Position numbers and translations under genes: made by a program
Assembly: GCA_910580225.1 (NCBI GenBank)
Contig: CAJTXE010000024.1
Span: forward strand, 7,275-71,274
DNA: 64,000 bases
Reading direction: 5' to 3'
DNA from: an uncultured Acetatifactor sp.
Lineage (GTDB): Bacteria; Bacillota; Clostridia; Lachnospirales; Lachnospiraceae
Notes under the pieces: generated by a model
What the model saw: only the letters and a program-made list of their open reading frames with translations
Databases searched by the model: none
What the model was told of the DNA's origin: nothing
In this document: piece after piece, positions 33,423 to 42,361 of the stretch
Numbering within the stretch: position 1 is the first letter of the stretch
How the letters are laid out: each line of letters starts with the position of its first letter

Positions 33423-34379
33423 TTAAGATTCAAACCCTCTCTCAAAAACCCTCAGTTTCGCACTTGCAGAACGCGGATTTCCGGCAAGCTCCTGTTCTCC
33501 CGGAACTATGGGTTTCCTTGTCACCACCGTTCCTTTTGAAACCTTACCGCACACACACACCGGAAAATCCGGCGGGCAGATACAGGGGGTTTCCTTTTTT
33601 CTGAAAATGTCCTTTACAATGCGGTCCTCCAGAGAATGAAAGGAAATGACGCACAGCCTTCCTTTCGGATTCAGCATCTCAATCATTTCGTCCATGGAAT
33701 GCTTCAGCACCTCCAGTTCCCGGTTGCATTCAATGCGGACCGCCTGATAGGTTCTCTTGGACGGATGCCCGTCCCTGCGCATTCTGGCCGGTATGGCAGC
33801 CTTAATGATCTCATTTAACTGAAATGTGGTTTCTATGGGCTTATCTGCCCTTGCCCGAACGATGTACTTTGCAATATTCCCGGCAAATCGTTCCTCCCCA
33901 TACTCTTTGATGATACGGTGCAGTTCTGCCTCAGAATATTTGTTTATGATATCCCCTGCTGTCAGCGTCTGCCGCTGGTCCATTCGCATATCAAGGGGTG
34001 CGTCAAAACGGTAGGAAAACCCTCTTTCCCAATTGTCAAACTGGTAGGAGGATACACCCAGATCCAAAAGAATGCCATCCACCTTTCCAACGCCTTCCTC
34101 CTCAAGCCTTGTCCGCATATTACAAAAATTATCCCGCAGAATGGTCACCTTGTCGCCAAAAGACAGAAGCCTCTCTCCGGCTGCGCAGATCGCCGCCTCG
34201 TCCTGGTCCATCCCGTAAAAATGTCCGCCCTCAAGCCTCCTGCATACTTCGAAGGCATGTCCGCCGCCGCCCAGCGTTCCGTCTGCATAGATGCCCTCCG
34301 GTTTCACCTGAAGCTGTTCCACGGCTTCCGCCAGAAGCACGGACTCATGCCTGAAGCCTGCTTTGTATTTTTCTTCCAT
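33423..34379 (-). CDS. rsmH: 16S rRNA (cytosine(1402)-N(4))-methyltransferase
   Basis: SAM-dependent methyltransferase (MraW) that modifies C1402 of 16S rRNA. The 318-residue protein shows the N-terminal HESVLL segment, the SAM-binding DGTLGGGGHA at about 33-42, LLDLGVSSYQFD near 104-115 and the C-terminal VISFHSLEDRIVK near 242-254. It sits right after mraZ, as in nearly all bacteria with a dcw cluster. Confidence 0.97.
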   Translation of the reverse strand: MEEKYKAGFRHESVLLAEAVEQLQVKPEGIYADGTLGGGGHAFEVCRRLEGGHFYGMDQDEAAICAAGERLLSFGDKVTILRDNFCNMRTRLEEEGVGKVDGILLDLGVSSYQFDNWERGFSYRFDAPLDMRMDQRQTLTAGDIINKYSEAELHRIIKEYGEERFAGNIAKYIVRARADKPIETTFQLNEIIKAAIPARMRRDGHPSKRTYQAVRIECNRELEVLKHSMDEMIEMLNPKGRLCVISFHSLEDRIVKDIFRKKETPCICPPDFPVCVCGKVSKGTVVTRKPIVPGEQELAGNPRSASAKLRVFERGFES

Positions 34380-34469
34380 TTTCCGCGCTTCCTTTCTCTC
34401 CCCTTTTCCCGCCCTTTATGGCTGCCCGCGGTCTCATTCCATCCATGGCAGATTTTCCGCTGTTTCGCA

Positions 34470-34901
34470 TCAGATCGTCAAATTCAGGTCATCCATGCCG
34501 TCAGCGGTTTCATCAATGTCTATCTGACTGTCGTTCTCTGTCCACCGCTCCAGATCCCAGATCTCCACACGGCTTCCCATTCCGGCCAGCACCACATCCT
34601 TCTCCAGACCGGCAAAACTTCGTAAATCCTGAGGCACCAGAATCCGCCCCTGCTTGTCCACCGTAACATATTGAGCTCCGGACAGGAAAAATCTTGCAAA
34701 CTGTCTGGCCTTCTTGTTGGTGAGAGGCAGCGATTTCAATTTTACCGCAAAAGTTTCCCACTCCTCACTGGTATACACAAATAAGCAGCCATCCATTCCC
34801 TTCGAAATCACAAATTCATCTCCCAGAACTTCCCGGTATTTAGAAGGTATGCTCAGTCTGCCTTTGGGGTCGATCGTATGATTGTATCTGCTCATAAACA
34901 A
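34470..34901 (-). CDS. mraZ: Transcriptional regulator MraZ
   Basis: Represses the dcw cluster by binding repeats in its own promoter. Two SpoVT/AbrB-like folds each carry the signature: DPKGRLSIP near 11-19 and DKQGRILVP near 78-86. I place the start at TTG 34901 (MFMSRYNHT), which matches the usual MFMGEYNHT beginning, has GGTGG six bases upstream and gives 143 residues, the same length as Bacillus MraZ. An ATG two codons later is an alternative. Operator-like repeats and a promoter lie immediately upstream. Confidence 0.96.
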   Translation of the reverse strand: MFMSRYNHTIDPKGRLSIPSKYREVLGDEFVISKGMDGCLFVYTSEEWETFAVKLKSLPLTNKKARQFARFFLSGAQYVTVDKQGRILVPQDLRSFAGLEKDVVLAGMGSRVEIWDLERWTENDSQIDIDETADGMDDLNLTI

Positions 34902-34939
34902 AAGCAACCACCGCCCATCCAGTGTGGGTATGGATTTCC

Positions 34940-34979
34940 ATCCCACTTTTTGGTACTTGATGCCACATTCATCCCACTT
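34940..34979 (-). promoter_or_regulatory. MraZ operator: four repeats at 10-bp spacing
   Basis: On the minus strand, four successive 10-base units (AAGTGGGATG, AATGTGGCAT, CAAGTACCAA, AAAGTGGGAT) share a GTGGG-type core in register, the third being degenerate. MraZ is known to bind tandem TGGGN or AAAGTG-type repeats at this spacing. The block begins right after the expected transcription start. Confidence 0.75.
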
Positions 34980-34987
34980 ATCAATAG

Positions 34988-35016
34988 ATTTTAATATAGT
35001 TTCAGGTATTTGACAA
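34988..35016 (-). promoter_or_regulatory. mraZ / dcw cluster promoter
   Basis: Minus strand: -35 TTGTCA and -10 TAAAAT with a 17-base spacer, directly upstream of the MraZ repeats. Confidence 0.7.
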
Positions 35017-35040
35017 GACGAAAGTTTGTGCGTTTTGAAC

Positions 35041-35078
35041 GAAAAAAAGCATTCTGTAAACGATTTACAGAATGCTTT
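35041..35078 (-). terminator. lgt terminator
   Basis: A perfect 15-bp stem AAAGCATTCTGTAAA/TTTACAGAATGCTTT with a 3-base loop is followed on the minus strand by seven T. It lies about 85 bases after the lgt stop and insulates the mraZ promoter. Confidence 0.92.
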
Positions 35079-35162
35079 CGCTTATTACACACAATATATG
35101 GTATAATAAATCCATTTTGCACCATAGATATAGTTGTGAAATTTGTCGAAAAATTTTTTACC

Positions 35163-36023
35163 TCACCGGGCACGCCGTCTTATTGCCCCACGCACCATCA
35201 CGTCGGCGATAACAGAAAAAATTACCATCAGCAGGGCAAGTACCTGAGAGACCGGAACTGTGGTTCCCGGAAGGAAAAGCGTATCGGTCCGGATACCCTC
35301 AATCAGAAAGCGTCCCAGACCATACCCCCCAAAGTAGAGAAGACACAGCTCACCGTCAAATTTCTTATGTTTCCGGAAGACAAGCAGTGCCGCAAATACC
35401 AGAAGATTCCATACACTCTCATACAGAAAAGTCGGATGTACATTGATATAATTGACACCCTCTGGAATATGGGCAGCAATGTTCTCCGAAATGTCTCTGG
35501 CACGCACTGCATCCACCGGAAGCTGCATGGAAAAGAGACCGTCATAGTATTCACCGAACACCTCCCGGTTCATAAAATTTCCCCAGCGCCCGATGGCCTG
35601 CCCCAGAATGAGACCGGGCATGCAGGTATCTCCCATGAGCAGAGGATTGCGTTTCCTGATCCTGCAATAGACAAACAGGGTAATAAACGCTGCGATTACG
35701 CCTCCATATATGGCCAGCCCGCCGTTCCGCAGCTTAAAAATCCCAAGCAGATCCTCTTTGTAAAAATCCCAGGCAAATATCACATAATATATCCTGGCGC
35801 CGATAATGGAAAAAATGACCGCATAAACAGCAAAATCCCAATACTCCTCCGGATTCTGCCCTGTCACTTTGGCCATATGGGCCGCCATCAGGATGCCTGC
35901 CAGTACGCCCAGCCCTATCAGCAATCCATAAAACGCAATCTCAAAACCGAATACTGAAAAATGCCTGGGCAAATCCTTCAGATAGATTCCCAGATTTGGA
36001 AATGCAATATCACCAACATTCAT
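35163..36023 (-). CDS. lgt: Prolipoprotein diacylglyceryl transferase
   Basis: Membrane enzyme that transfers diacylglycerol to the lipobox Cys of pre-lipoproteins such as the solute-binding protein in this window. In 286 residues there are about seven helices and the Lgt signature GRWGNFMNREVFG (about 135-147), with HPTFLYES near 183-190 and GLGRFLIEGIRTD near 225-237. The ATG at 36023 follows AGGAAGAGG; ten extra codons upstream are unsupported. It is monocistronic by its terminator. Confidence 0.96.
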   Translation of the reverse strand: MNVGDIAFPNLGIYLKDLPRHFSVFGFEIAFYGLLIGLGVLAGILMAAHMAKVTGQNPEEYWDFAVYAVIFSIIGARIYYVIFAWDFYKEDLLGIFKLRNGGLAIYGGVIAAFITLFVYCRIRKRNPLLMGDTCMPGLILGQAIGRWGNFMNREVFGEYYDGLFSMQLPVDAVRARDISENIAAHIPEGVNYINVHPTFLYESVWNLLVFAALLVFRKHKKFDGELCLLYFGGYGLGRFLIEGIRTDTLFLPGTTVPVSQVLALLMVIFSVIADVMVRGAIRRRAR

Positions 36024-36303
36024 AACCTCTTCCTTTCGGGCTTCTCTGCCCAAGACACCGAAGCCATATCCATTCTGTGCTTCTCCTGGTCATACATTGA
36101 AGCGGAACACTATAAACCGGAAAATCACCCTGTTTATATGATTCCATCCTATCACATTTTGTTGAATTTCTTCTACATTACCAGTTCCATATATACCACA
36201 AAATCCAGAGTGCGTCAAGGGATTAGGGGTAATGCATTTGTCGCGGAGACAGCGCCAAATATTCTTTTTCCGGTTGTCCTGCCTTCAAATATTTCGGAAA
36301 AGC

Positions 36304-37092
36304 CTACTGTTTTCTATGTATTTCATAAGTCGCATCACCGCATCCGTTCAGATAAATCACATCATCGGTAACCGCCTTCAACGACCAGTACCATCCGCCG
36401 TCCTCAGGAAATGAACACCTGTTCTCCAGAAAACAGTCTTCCATCGGCTTGTATTCCTGTATGGCACGCAGATTGTCCTCTATCATTCTGCATTCATCCT
36501 GCCTGATGCATATAACTGACAACATAGCCCATCCTTTTTCGCAATAGCCGTTCTGACCAACACGGCAATATACATATTGATCCTGCATGGAAAAACAATA
36601 ATTTATAGAATACTTCCGGGTATTTATAAGTGCATTAACATATCCATCCCCATATTCCAAACTTTGCATTATGTTCCATAGCTCCATTCGTCTGGCTACC
36701 GGCATATCCGGATCCACAGATACCTTTCTATTGAAATCCTCCATGAAAATCTCTTCTGCCAGCACCAGCCCGAACTCAGTTCCTTCATACATCCGATAAA
36801 CCATAGTGCCATCCTGAGCCACAGCAAAAGAGTCTTGCGAGTGCTTCTCCAGATATTCCCGCCCTGCCTCTTCATTATAGAACAGTTCTCCTGATTCCGG
36901 ATGTTTTTCACAATACACAGCTTTCGCCTCAAAATTTATCCCCATTCCATAGACCACTCCCACTATTCCATAACTGCTATGTCTCAGAATACTTGCTATC
37001 ACATCATTCTTAATCCGAAGAAATACTATGCTGTAATCTTTAACTGCAACCACAGCCGCATCCCTTCCACACCAAATGCCAAACATCCTCAT
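36304..37092 (-). CDS. Hypothetical protein, no recognised family
   Basis: I do not recognise this 262-residue protein. It has no signal peptide or membrane helix and no clear enzymatic motif. It is rich in aromatic residues and cysteines (for example C8, YCEKHPESG, YCFSMQDQYVYC, CSFPEDGGWYW) with mixed alpha/beta character. The base composition appears more AT-rich than the flanking lgt and ychF genes. It lies alone between them with its own extended -10 promoter (37151-37159), which suggests an accessory insertion in otherwise conserved surroundings. The SD for the ATG at 37092 is AGGAGGTAATG. Confidence 0.65.
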   Translation of the reverse strand: MRMFGIWCGRDAAVVAVKDYSIVFLRIKNDVIASILRHSSYGIVGVVYGMGINFEAKAVYCEKHPESGELFYNEEAGREYLEKHSQDSFAVAQDGTMVYRMYEGTEFGLVLAEEIFMEDFNRKVSVDPDMPVARRMELWNIMQSLEYGDGYVNALINTRKYSINYCFSMQDQYVYCRVGQNGYCEKGWAMLSVICIRQDECRMIEDNLRAIQEYKPMEDCFLENRCSFPEDGGWYWSLKAVTDDVIYLNGCGDATYEIHRKQ

Positions 37093-37150
37093 TACCTCCT
37101 TGTCAGATTCCTTTCTTTATTTTTCTGTTCTTCTCTATAGCCTGTTTTTT

Positions 37151-37159
37151 ATTATATCA
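37151..37159 (-). promoter_or_regulatory. Extended -10 promoter of the hypothetical gene
   Basis: On the minus strand, TGATATAAT: a perfect TATAAT with an upstream TG, which can replace a good -35. No convincing -35 is seen. It is about 60 bases before the start codon. Confidence 0.45.
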
Positions 37160-37225
37160 CCAACCATAATAAAAAACCATAGAATGATAAGACACAAAAC
37201 CATACGATCTGGTAGGCGTCAAACG

Positions 37226-37259
37226 GAAAAAGGAGCTACAGCCCGTAAGCGGTAACTCC
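37226..37259 (-). terminator. ychF terminator
   Basis: Minus strand: 8-bp stem GGAGTTAC/GTAGCTCC (one U-G pair) with a smaller inner CCG/CGG stem, followed by five T. It lies 35 bases past the ychF stop. Confidence 0.8.
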
Positions 37260-37293
37260 CAGCGTTTACACATTTTTCTGATAAAATATTGCA

Positions 37294-38391
37294 TCAAACG
37301 TTAAAGCGGAACAATATTACATCGCCATCCTGCACGATATAATCCTTGCCTTCCATCCCCACCAGCCCCTTCTCCCGGGCTGCGGACAGGGAACCCTGCT
37401 CCAGCAGATCTCTGTAATTCACCACTTCCGCCTTGATAAAACCCCGCTCAAAGTCAGAATGGATCTTTCCTGCTGCCTGGGGCGCTTTTGTCCCAATCCG
37501 GATGGTCCACGCACGGGTTTCATCCTCTCCTGCAGTCAGGAAGCTCATCAAGCCCAGAATCCGATAGCTTGCCCTCACCAGCTTCTCCAACCCGGATTCC
37601 GCAAGGCCCAGATCTTCCAGAAACATTGCTTTTTCATCTTCGTCCAGTTCTGAAATCTCCTGTTCGATTTGGGCGCAGATAACGAATACCTCACTGTGTT
37701 CCTCTTCTGCAAATGCTTTTACCTCCGCTACTCTGGAATTTGCCCCGCCGTCATCCGCCAGGTCCTCCTCCGCCACATTTGCCGCATAAATAACGGGCTT
37801 TCCTGTGAGCAGATTATACTCGTGAAGCAGCGCTACTTCCTCCTCATCCGTGATTTCCATTGTTTTCACCGGTTTTCCCGTCTCCAGATGCGCTTTGATC
37901 CGCTCCAACAATTTCAGTTCTCCGGCAGCCGTCTTATCCATCCTGGCAGTTTTTGTCACCTTGGATATCCTTCTCTCCAGCACCTCCAGATCGGAAAATA
38001 TCAATTCCAGATTAATGGTTTCTATGTCACGAAGCGGATTTACACTTCCGTCCACATGTACTACATTTGAATCTTCAAAGCATCGGACTACATGAACGAT
38101 GGCATCCACTTCCCGTATATTGCTCAGGAATTGATTCCCCAGTCCTTCTCCTTTGGATGCTCCCTTTACCAGACCTGCAATATCTACGAATTCGATGACT
38201 GCAGGCGTCACTTTTTTCGACCGGTACATGTCTCCCAGCAGCTTCAGCCGCTCATCCGGCACTGTCACGATTCCAATGTTGGGATCAATGGTACAGAAGG
38301 GATAATTGGCGGATTCCGCCCCTGCTTTGGTCAATGAGTTGAACAGCGTACTTTTTCCTACATTCGGCAAACCGACGATTCCCAGTTTCAT
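37294..38391 (-). CDS. ychF: Obg-family ATPase YchF
   Basis: Universally conserved P-loop protein that prefers ATP over GTP, with roles in ribosome association and oxidative stress. P-loop GLPNVGKST at about 6-14; DIAGLVKGAS near 69-78; the altered specificity motif NVAE in place of NKxD near 207; and a C-terminal TGS domain ending in QDGDVILFRFNV. At 365 residues it has full family length. The SD is AAGGAGGATATAGATTG. It lies 88 bases after rsgA and may share its transcript. Confidence 0.97.
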   Translation of the reverse strand: MKLGIVGLPNVGKSTLFNSLTKAGAESANYPFCTIDPNIGIVTVPDERLKLLGDMYRSKKVTPAVIEFVDIAGLVKGASKGEGLGNQFLSNIREVDAIVHVVRCFEDSNVVHVDGSVNPLRDIETINLELIFSDLEVLERRISKVTKTARMDKTAAGELKLLERIKAHLETGKPVKTMEITDEEEVALLHEYNLLTGKPVIYAANVAEEDLADDGGANSRVAEVKAFAEEEHSEVFVICAQIEQEISELDEDEKAMFLEDLGLAESGLEKLVRASYRILGLMSFLTAGEDETRAWTIRIGTKAPQAAGKIHSDFERGFIKAEVVNYRDLLEQGSLSAAREKGLVGMEGKDYIVQDGDVILFRFNV

Positions 38392-38479
38392 TTCAATCTA
38401 TATCCTCCTTACAAACCTTGATTTTATGCTTTTTCCAAAGGCTTTCTGTCTTTAACGTACAAATTGAGCAGCAATACCG

Positions 38480-39433
38480 TTAACGTCCCTTTGCCCTCTT
38501 TGCCGCATTTTTGTTTCCCCCTTTGAATTGTATACAATCCAGCTCCTGATACAAAAGACAATAGTTCTCATATCTCAGCCTGCTGACCTTTCCCTCAGCC
38601 ACCCCATCCTTTACACCGCAGATATGCTCCCCGATATGGGAGCAGCCTGCAAACCTGCATTCTCCTTCACATGCTGCAAACTCCGGATAATACGCTGCAA
38701 GTTCCTCCTTCTTCATGTCAAAAAGCCCCAGAGAACTGAAGCCGGGCGTGTCCAGAATAAAAGTATCCTTTTCCAGGGCTATCAGCTCGGAATGTCTGGT
38801 GGTATGTCTCCCCCTCTCAATTCTGGCACTGATCTCTCCGGTCTCCATCACGATGTCCGACTGCAGGCAATTGATAATGGATGACTTTCCCACGCCGCTG
38901 GGACCGGCTACTGCTGTCACTTTTCCTGTCAGCATTTCACGCAGGATATCAATCCCCTCCCCTGTTTTCGCACTGACACCCAGCGTGCTGTATCCGCAAT
39001 CCTCATAGATTCTCCGATACTCCTCATGACTGCCTGTTTCGTCGATATCCACTTTGTTGATGCAGATCACGCTGTTCAGTCCCTGCTGCCCCATCATAAT
39101 CAGGAAACGATCCAGCAGATTAAAGTTAGGCCTGGGCTTAACCGCTGCAAAAATAACCAGCGCCTGGTCCACATTAGCCACGGCCGGACGAACCAGTTCA
39201 CTGTTCCTTGGCATCAATTGCCGAATATTGCCGGTCTTATGTTCCTCATCCAGCACATCCATCTCCACTTCGTCCCCTACCAGGGGACGAATATTGTCTC
39301 TTCGGAAAATTCCCTTTGCCCGACATTCATATATTGTTCCGCCTGCTGCCGTTCCTTTCTCCTCATTACCGCAGGCCTTACTGCAATGAACATAGTAAAA
39401 TCCACCGATTCCCCTGACAATCTTTCCTCTCAT
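38480..39433 (-). CDS. rsgA: Small ribosomal subunit biogenesis GTPase RsgA
   Basis: Circularly permuted GTPase for 30S maturation. In 317 residues: OB fold at the N-terminus (about 1-75), then G4 (NKVD near 123) ahead of G1 (GPSGVGKSS near 170) and G3 (DTPGFSS near 220), the permuted order specific to RsgA; zinc knuckle CEGECRFAGCSHIGEHIC near 250-268. The ATG at 39433 follows AGGG at eight bases and overlaps the end of prkC. It ends the prkC operon; the rpe and thiamine pyrophosphokinase genes that often follow are not here. Confidence 0.95.
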   Translation of the reverse strand: MRGKIVRGIGGFYYVHCSKACGNEEKGTAAGGTIYECRAKGIFRRDNIRPLVGDEVEMDVLDEEHKTGNIRQLMPRNSELVRPAVANVDQALVIFAAVKPRPNFNLLDRFLIMMGQQGLNSVICINKVDIDETGSHEEYRRIYEDCGYSTLGVSAKTGEGIDILREMLTGKVTAVAGPSGVGKSSIINCLQSDIVMETGEISARIERGRHTTRHSELIALEKDTFILDTPGFSSLGLFDMKKEELAAYYPEFAACEGECRFAGCSHIGEHICGVKDGVAEGKVSRLRYENYCLLYQELDCIQFKGGNKNAAKRAKGR

Positions 39434-39443
39434 ATGCGCTGCC

Positions 39444-41609
39444 CTATTCCAACGAAAATTCAATCCTTCTGCTGAAGGACCTTTCCTGCGTCTCTCCGGG
39501 CGTGGTGATCGTCTCTCCTGTCTCCGGATCGGTGGTGGTGGTTCCTTCCACCGTTACGAAATAAGTCATTGTAATGGTTCCCCCAGACGAAGTCAGGCCA
39601 TAATAATTTGCCGCCTGGGGAAAACTGGAAGTCCTGGTGTCCAAAAGAACCTGTCCGTCATCCGCAGTCAGCCTGATAGACACTTCCATTCCCACCGAAT
39701 AATCCGGTGCTTCCTCCGGCGTCGGAGCCGTGATGCTGGCATTGCACTTGTAAGTTTCTGCCTCCGGCCCTTTGCTCACCTTGATATCCATCACTGTACC
39801 CGGATCCACATAAGAACCATTGGAATAGCTTTGATAACAAATCTGTCCTTCCGGATATTCATCGCTGTATACATAGGCAATCTCCTCACCGATCTTGAGT
39901 CCTGCCTCCAACGCAACGGCAATACCGTCCTGTTCCGTATACCCCAGCAGACTTGGTACCCAAATCTTTTCTTTCCCAAGACTCACTGTAAGAGTGACAT
40001 TTGTCCCCTTTGCAACCTCCGTGTCCGCAGACGGCACCTGTGACATCACGATGCCCTCCTCCACCTCGTCGGAATACCCTTCCACCCTGGTCACTGCAAA
40101 TCCCAGCTGTGTCAGCCGGGCATTCGCCTGGTCATAGTCCATATTGGTCACCTGAGGAACGGCAACACCCTGAGGCCCTGCGCTTGCTGTCAGCTTCACC
40201 GTGGTTCCCACTTCGATCTCGGCGCCTTCCTCCACATCTGCCGCAGTCACTTCTCCGGCCTGTATCTCCTCAGACTCTACATACTCTACCTCTGATTTCA
40301 GTCCCAAATCCGTCAGGGCATTTCTCGCTTCTTCCACACTCCTGCCCACTACCTTCGGCATCTGTACTTTCTTGACTTCCTCTTCCGTTGAAACAGACGA
40401 TTCTCCTCTGGATTCATCAGAAGGGGAAGCTGTGACAACAGGTCCCTCCGGCGCTGCATCTTCGTCTCCCCTGCCGCCGAAGACTTTCACTGCAAGAATA
40501 ATTGCTACCACACAGAAGATCACGCCCCCTATCAATGCCAGAAACGTAGTCACCCGCTCCATCTTGGGATTGTAATCGTACTCATCCTCCTCTCCGTCGG
40601 GCTCATTGTCATACTCAAATTCCCCGTCGGAACGCAGACGTACCGATTCTTCTCTGTCTTCATAATACTGATTCCGTTCATAACTATCCTGATAAACGGT
40701 TCTCCGCTTGATCTGTTCTCTGTCACTGTCCGATATTGCACGGGTACCGCAGTTCATATTCGGATCATTTTGCACTACAAAATCATCATCCGGATTCATC
40801 AGCGACTGCTTCAGATCAGCAATAAGCTCCTGCATATTCTGATATCGGCGGTCAGGTGACTTCTGGCAGCATTTCACTACGATTCCGTCCACACTGTTGG
40901 GAATTTCCGGCACAAATTCTTTCGGGGAAGGAAGCTCCTCCTGAATATGCTTGATTGCTATTGCTACTGTAGTCTCCCCATTAAATGGAACCCTCCCTGT
41001 GAGCATCTCAAAAATTGTAATCCCCAGGGAATAAATATCACTTTTCTCGTCGCTGTACCCTCCTCTGGCCTGCTCCGGTGATGTATAATGGACAGAACCC
41101 ATTACATTGGATGTGATCGTATTACTGGTGGCTGCCTTGGCAATGCCAAAATCTGTCACCTTCACTTTTCCGTCCTTGGAAATAATAATATTCTGAGGCT
41201 TGATATCTCTGTGAATGATATGATTGTTATGAGCAGCCTCGATTCCCATACTCACCTGTATTGCAATACTGACCGCCTCTTTAAAGGACAGTCTGGCCTT
41301 TTTTTCGATATATTTTTTGAGGGTGATGCCTTCCACCAGTTCCATCACAATATAATAAATGCCGTCTTCCTCCCCCACATCATATACATTCACGATATTG
41401 GGATGCATCAGCCCGGCAGCCGCCTGAGCCTCCGTACGAAATTTCGACACAAAATTGGCATTTTCGCTGAATTCCTGTTTCAGGACCTTAATTGCCACAA
41501 AACGGTTTAGTTTATGACACTTTGCCTTATATACATCCGACATTCCGCCGGTACCGATCTTTTCCAGTATCTCATAACGGTCACCAATCATCATTCCAAT
41601 CTTAACCAT
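39444..41609 (-). CDS. prkC: PASTA-domain serine/threonine kinase PrkC/PknB
   Basis: Membrane kinase that senses peptidoglycan or lipid II and controls growth, division and spore germination. In 721 residues: kinase domain (about 10-275) with glycine loop GTGGMSDVY, catalytic lysine K41, HRDIKPQNI near 133-141 and DFG near 152; acidic juxtamembrane linker; membrane helix near 350-372; three PASTA domains (about 405-610); and a C-terminal beta-rich domain of about 110 residues. The ATG at 41609 has GGAG seven bases upstream. It follows stp, its phosphatase partner. Confidence 0.96.
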   Translation of the reverse strand: MVKIGMMIGDRYEILEKIGTGGMSDVYKAKCHKLNRFVAIKVLKQEFSENANFVSKFRTEAQAAAGLMHPNIVNVYDVGEEDGIYYIVMELVEGITLKKYIEKKARLSFKEAVSIAIQVSMGIEAAHNNHIIHRDIKPQNIIISKDGKVKVTDFGIAKAATSNTITSNVMGSVHYTSPEQARGGYSDEKSDIYSLGITIFEMLTGRVPFNGETTVAIAIKHIQEELPSPKEFVPEIPNSVDGIVVKCCQKSPDRRYQNMQELIADLKQSLMNPDDDFVVQNDPNMNCGTRAISDSDREQIKRRTVYQDSYERNQYYEDREESVRLRSDGEFEYDNEPDGEEDEYDYNPKMERVTTFLALIGGVIFCVVAIILAVKVFGGRGDEDAAPEGPVVTASPSDESRGESSVSTEEEVKKVQMPKVVGRSVEEARNALTDLGLKSEVEYVESEEIQAGEVTAADVEEGAEIEVGTTVKLTASAGPQGVAVPQVTNMDYDQANARLTQLGFAVTRVEGYSDEVEEGIVMSQVPSADTEVAKGTNVTLTVSLGKEKIWVPSLLGYTEQDGIAVALEAGLKIGEEIAYVYSDEYPEGQICYQSYSNGSYVDPGTVMDIKVSKGPEAETYKCNASITAPTPEEAPDYSVGMEVSIRLTADDGQVLLDTRTSSFPQAANYYGLTSSGGTITMTYFVTVEGTTTTDPETGETITTPGETQERSFSRRIEFSLE

Positions 41610-41623
41610 GTATGCTCTCCATT

Positions 41624-42361
41624 CTAACACTCATCCAGAGATTCCATCAAAATCACACTGATATTGTCCCTGCCGCCCTTCTCATTGGCAGCCTGAACAA
41701 GCTCCTGCACCTTCTCCACAATATCCCGGGCTCCGTCCAGTATCATTCGGATCTCCTCGTCCTCCAGCATATTGGTCAGTCCGTCCGTACACATCAAAAT
41801 CTCGTCGCCTTTCTCAATCCGTACCGTAAAAAAGTCTGCCTTCACTGTATCTTCGGCCCCCACAGCTCTGGTAATAATATTTTTATCCGGGTGGTTTCGC
41901 GCTTCCTCCCTGCCGATTCCGCCTCTGCGTACCATTTCCTCCACCCAGGAATGATCCCTGGTAATCTGCCGTATTTCAGAACGGTTCACCACATACAGCC
42001 TGCTGTCACCCACATTTGCAATAGAAAGATACCCGTCTGCACAGGATGCAGCCACCACTGTAGTTCCCATCCCCTCCAGTTCGGGAGAGCTGTCCGCCAA
42101 TTCCCGTATCCGCGCATTAGCAGACTGAATCGCCCGATCAAAAACATACAGTGCATTCCGCTCACCTGAATCCGCAACCCTCTCCACAATGGTCTCTACC
42201 GCAACCCGGGATGCATAATCTCCCGCATTATGACCGCCCATGCCGTCCGCCACCACAAACAGATTGGGCAGCTGTCCCACTGGCTGCTCCGACGTGTATA
42301 CATAATCCTGATTTACTTTTCTTCTTCTGCCTATATCTGTCATGGAAAACGTTTTCAACAC
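41624..42361 (-). CDS. stp: PP2C-type protein phosphatase Stp/PrpC
   Basis: Metal-dependent phosphatase that reverses PrkC phosphorylation. The 245-residue product has PP2C motifs: RRKVNQD near 12-18, VADGMGGHNAGD near 37-48 (metal Asp), STxGTT-like EGMGTTVVAA near 98-107, and DGLTNML and GGRDNISVIL near the C-terminus. The start codon is GTG at 42361 with GGAGG nine bases upstream, overlapping the 3' end of rlmN. The stp-prkC-rsgA order is conserved. Confidence 0.96.
   Translation of the reverse strand: MLKTFSMTDIGRRRKVNQDYVYTSEQPVGQLPNLFVVADGMGGHNAGDYASRVAVETIVERVADSGERNALYVFDRAIQSANARIRELADSSPELEGMGTTVVAASCADGYLSIANVGDSRLYVVNRSEIRQITRDHSWVEEMVRRGGIGREEARNHPDKNIITRAVGAEDTVKADFFTVRIEKGDEILMCTDGLTNMLEDEEIRMILDGARDIVEKVQELVQAANEKGGRDNISVILMESLDEC

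Noticed and set aside
36024..36303. Extra gene between the unknown protein and lgt
   Set aside because: The 280-bp stretch has no frame with an SD on either strand; AT-rich and probably the lgt promoter region, though no clear -35/-10 pair was found.
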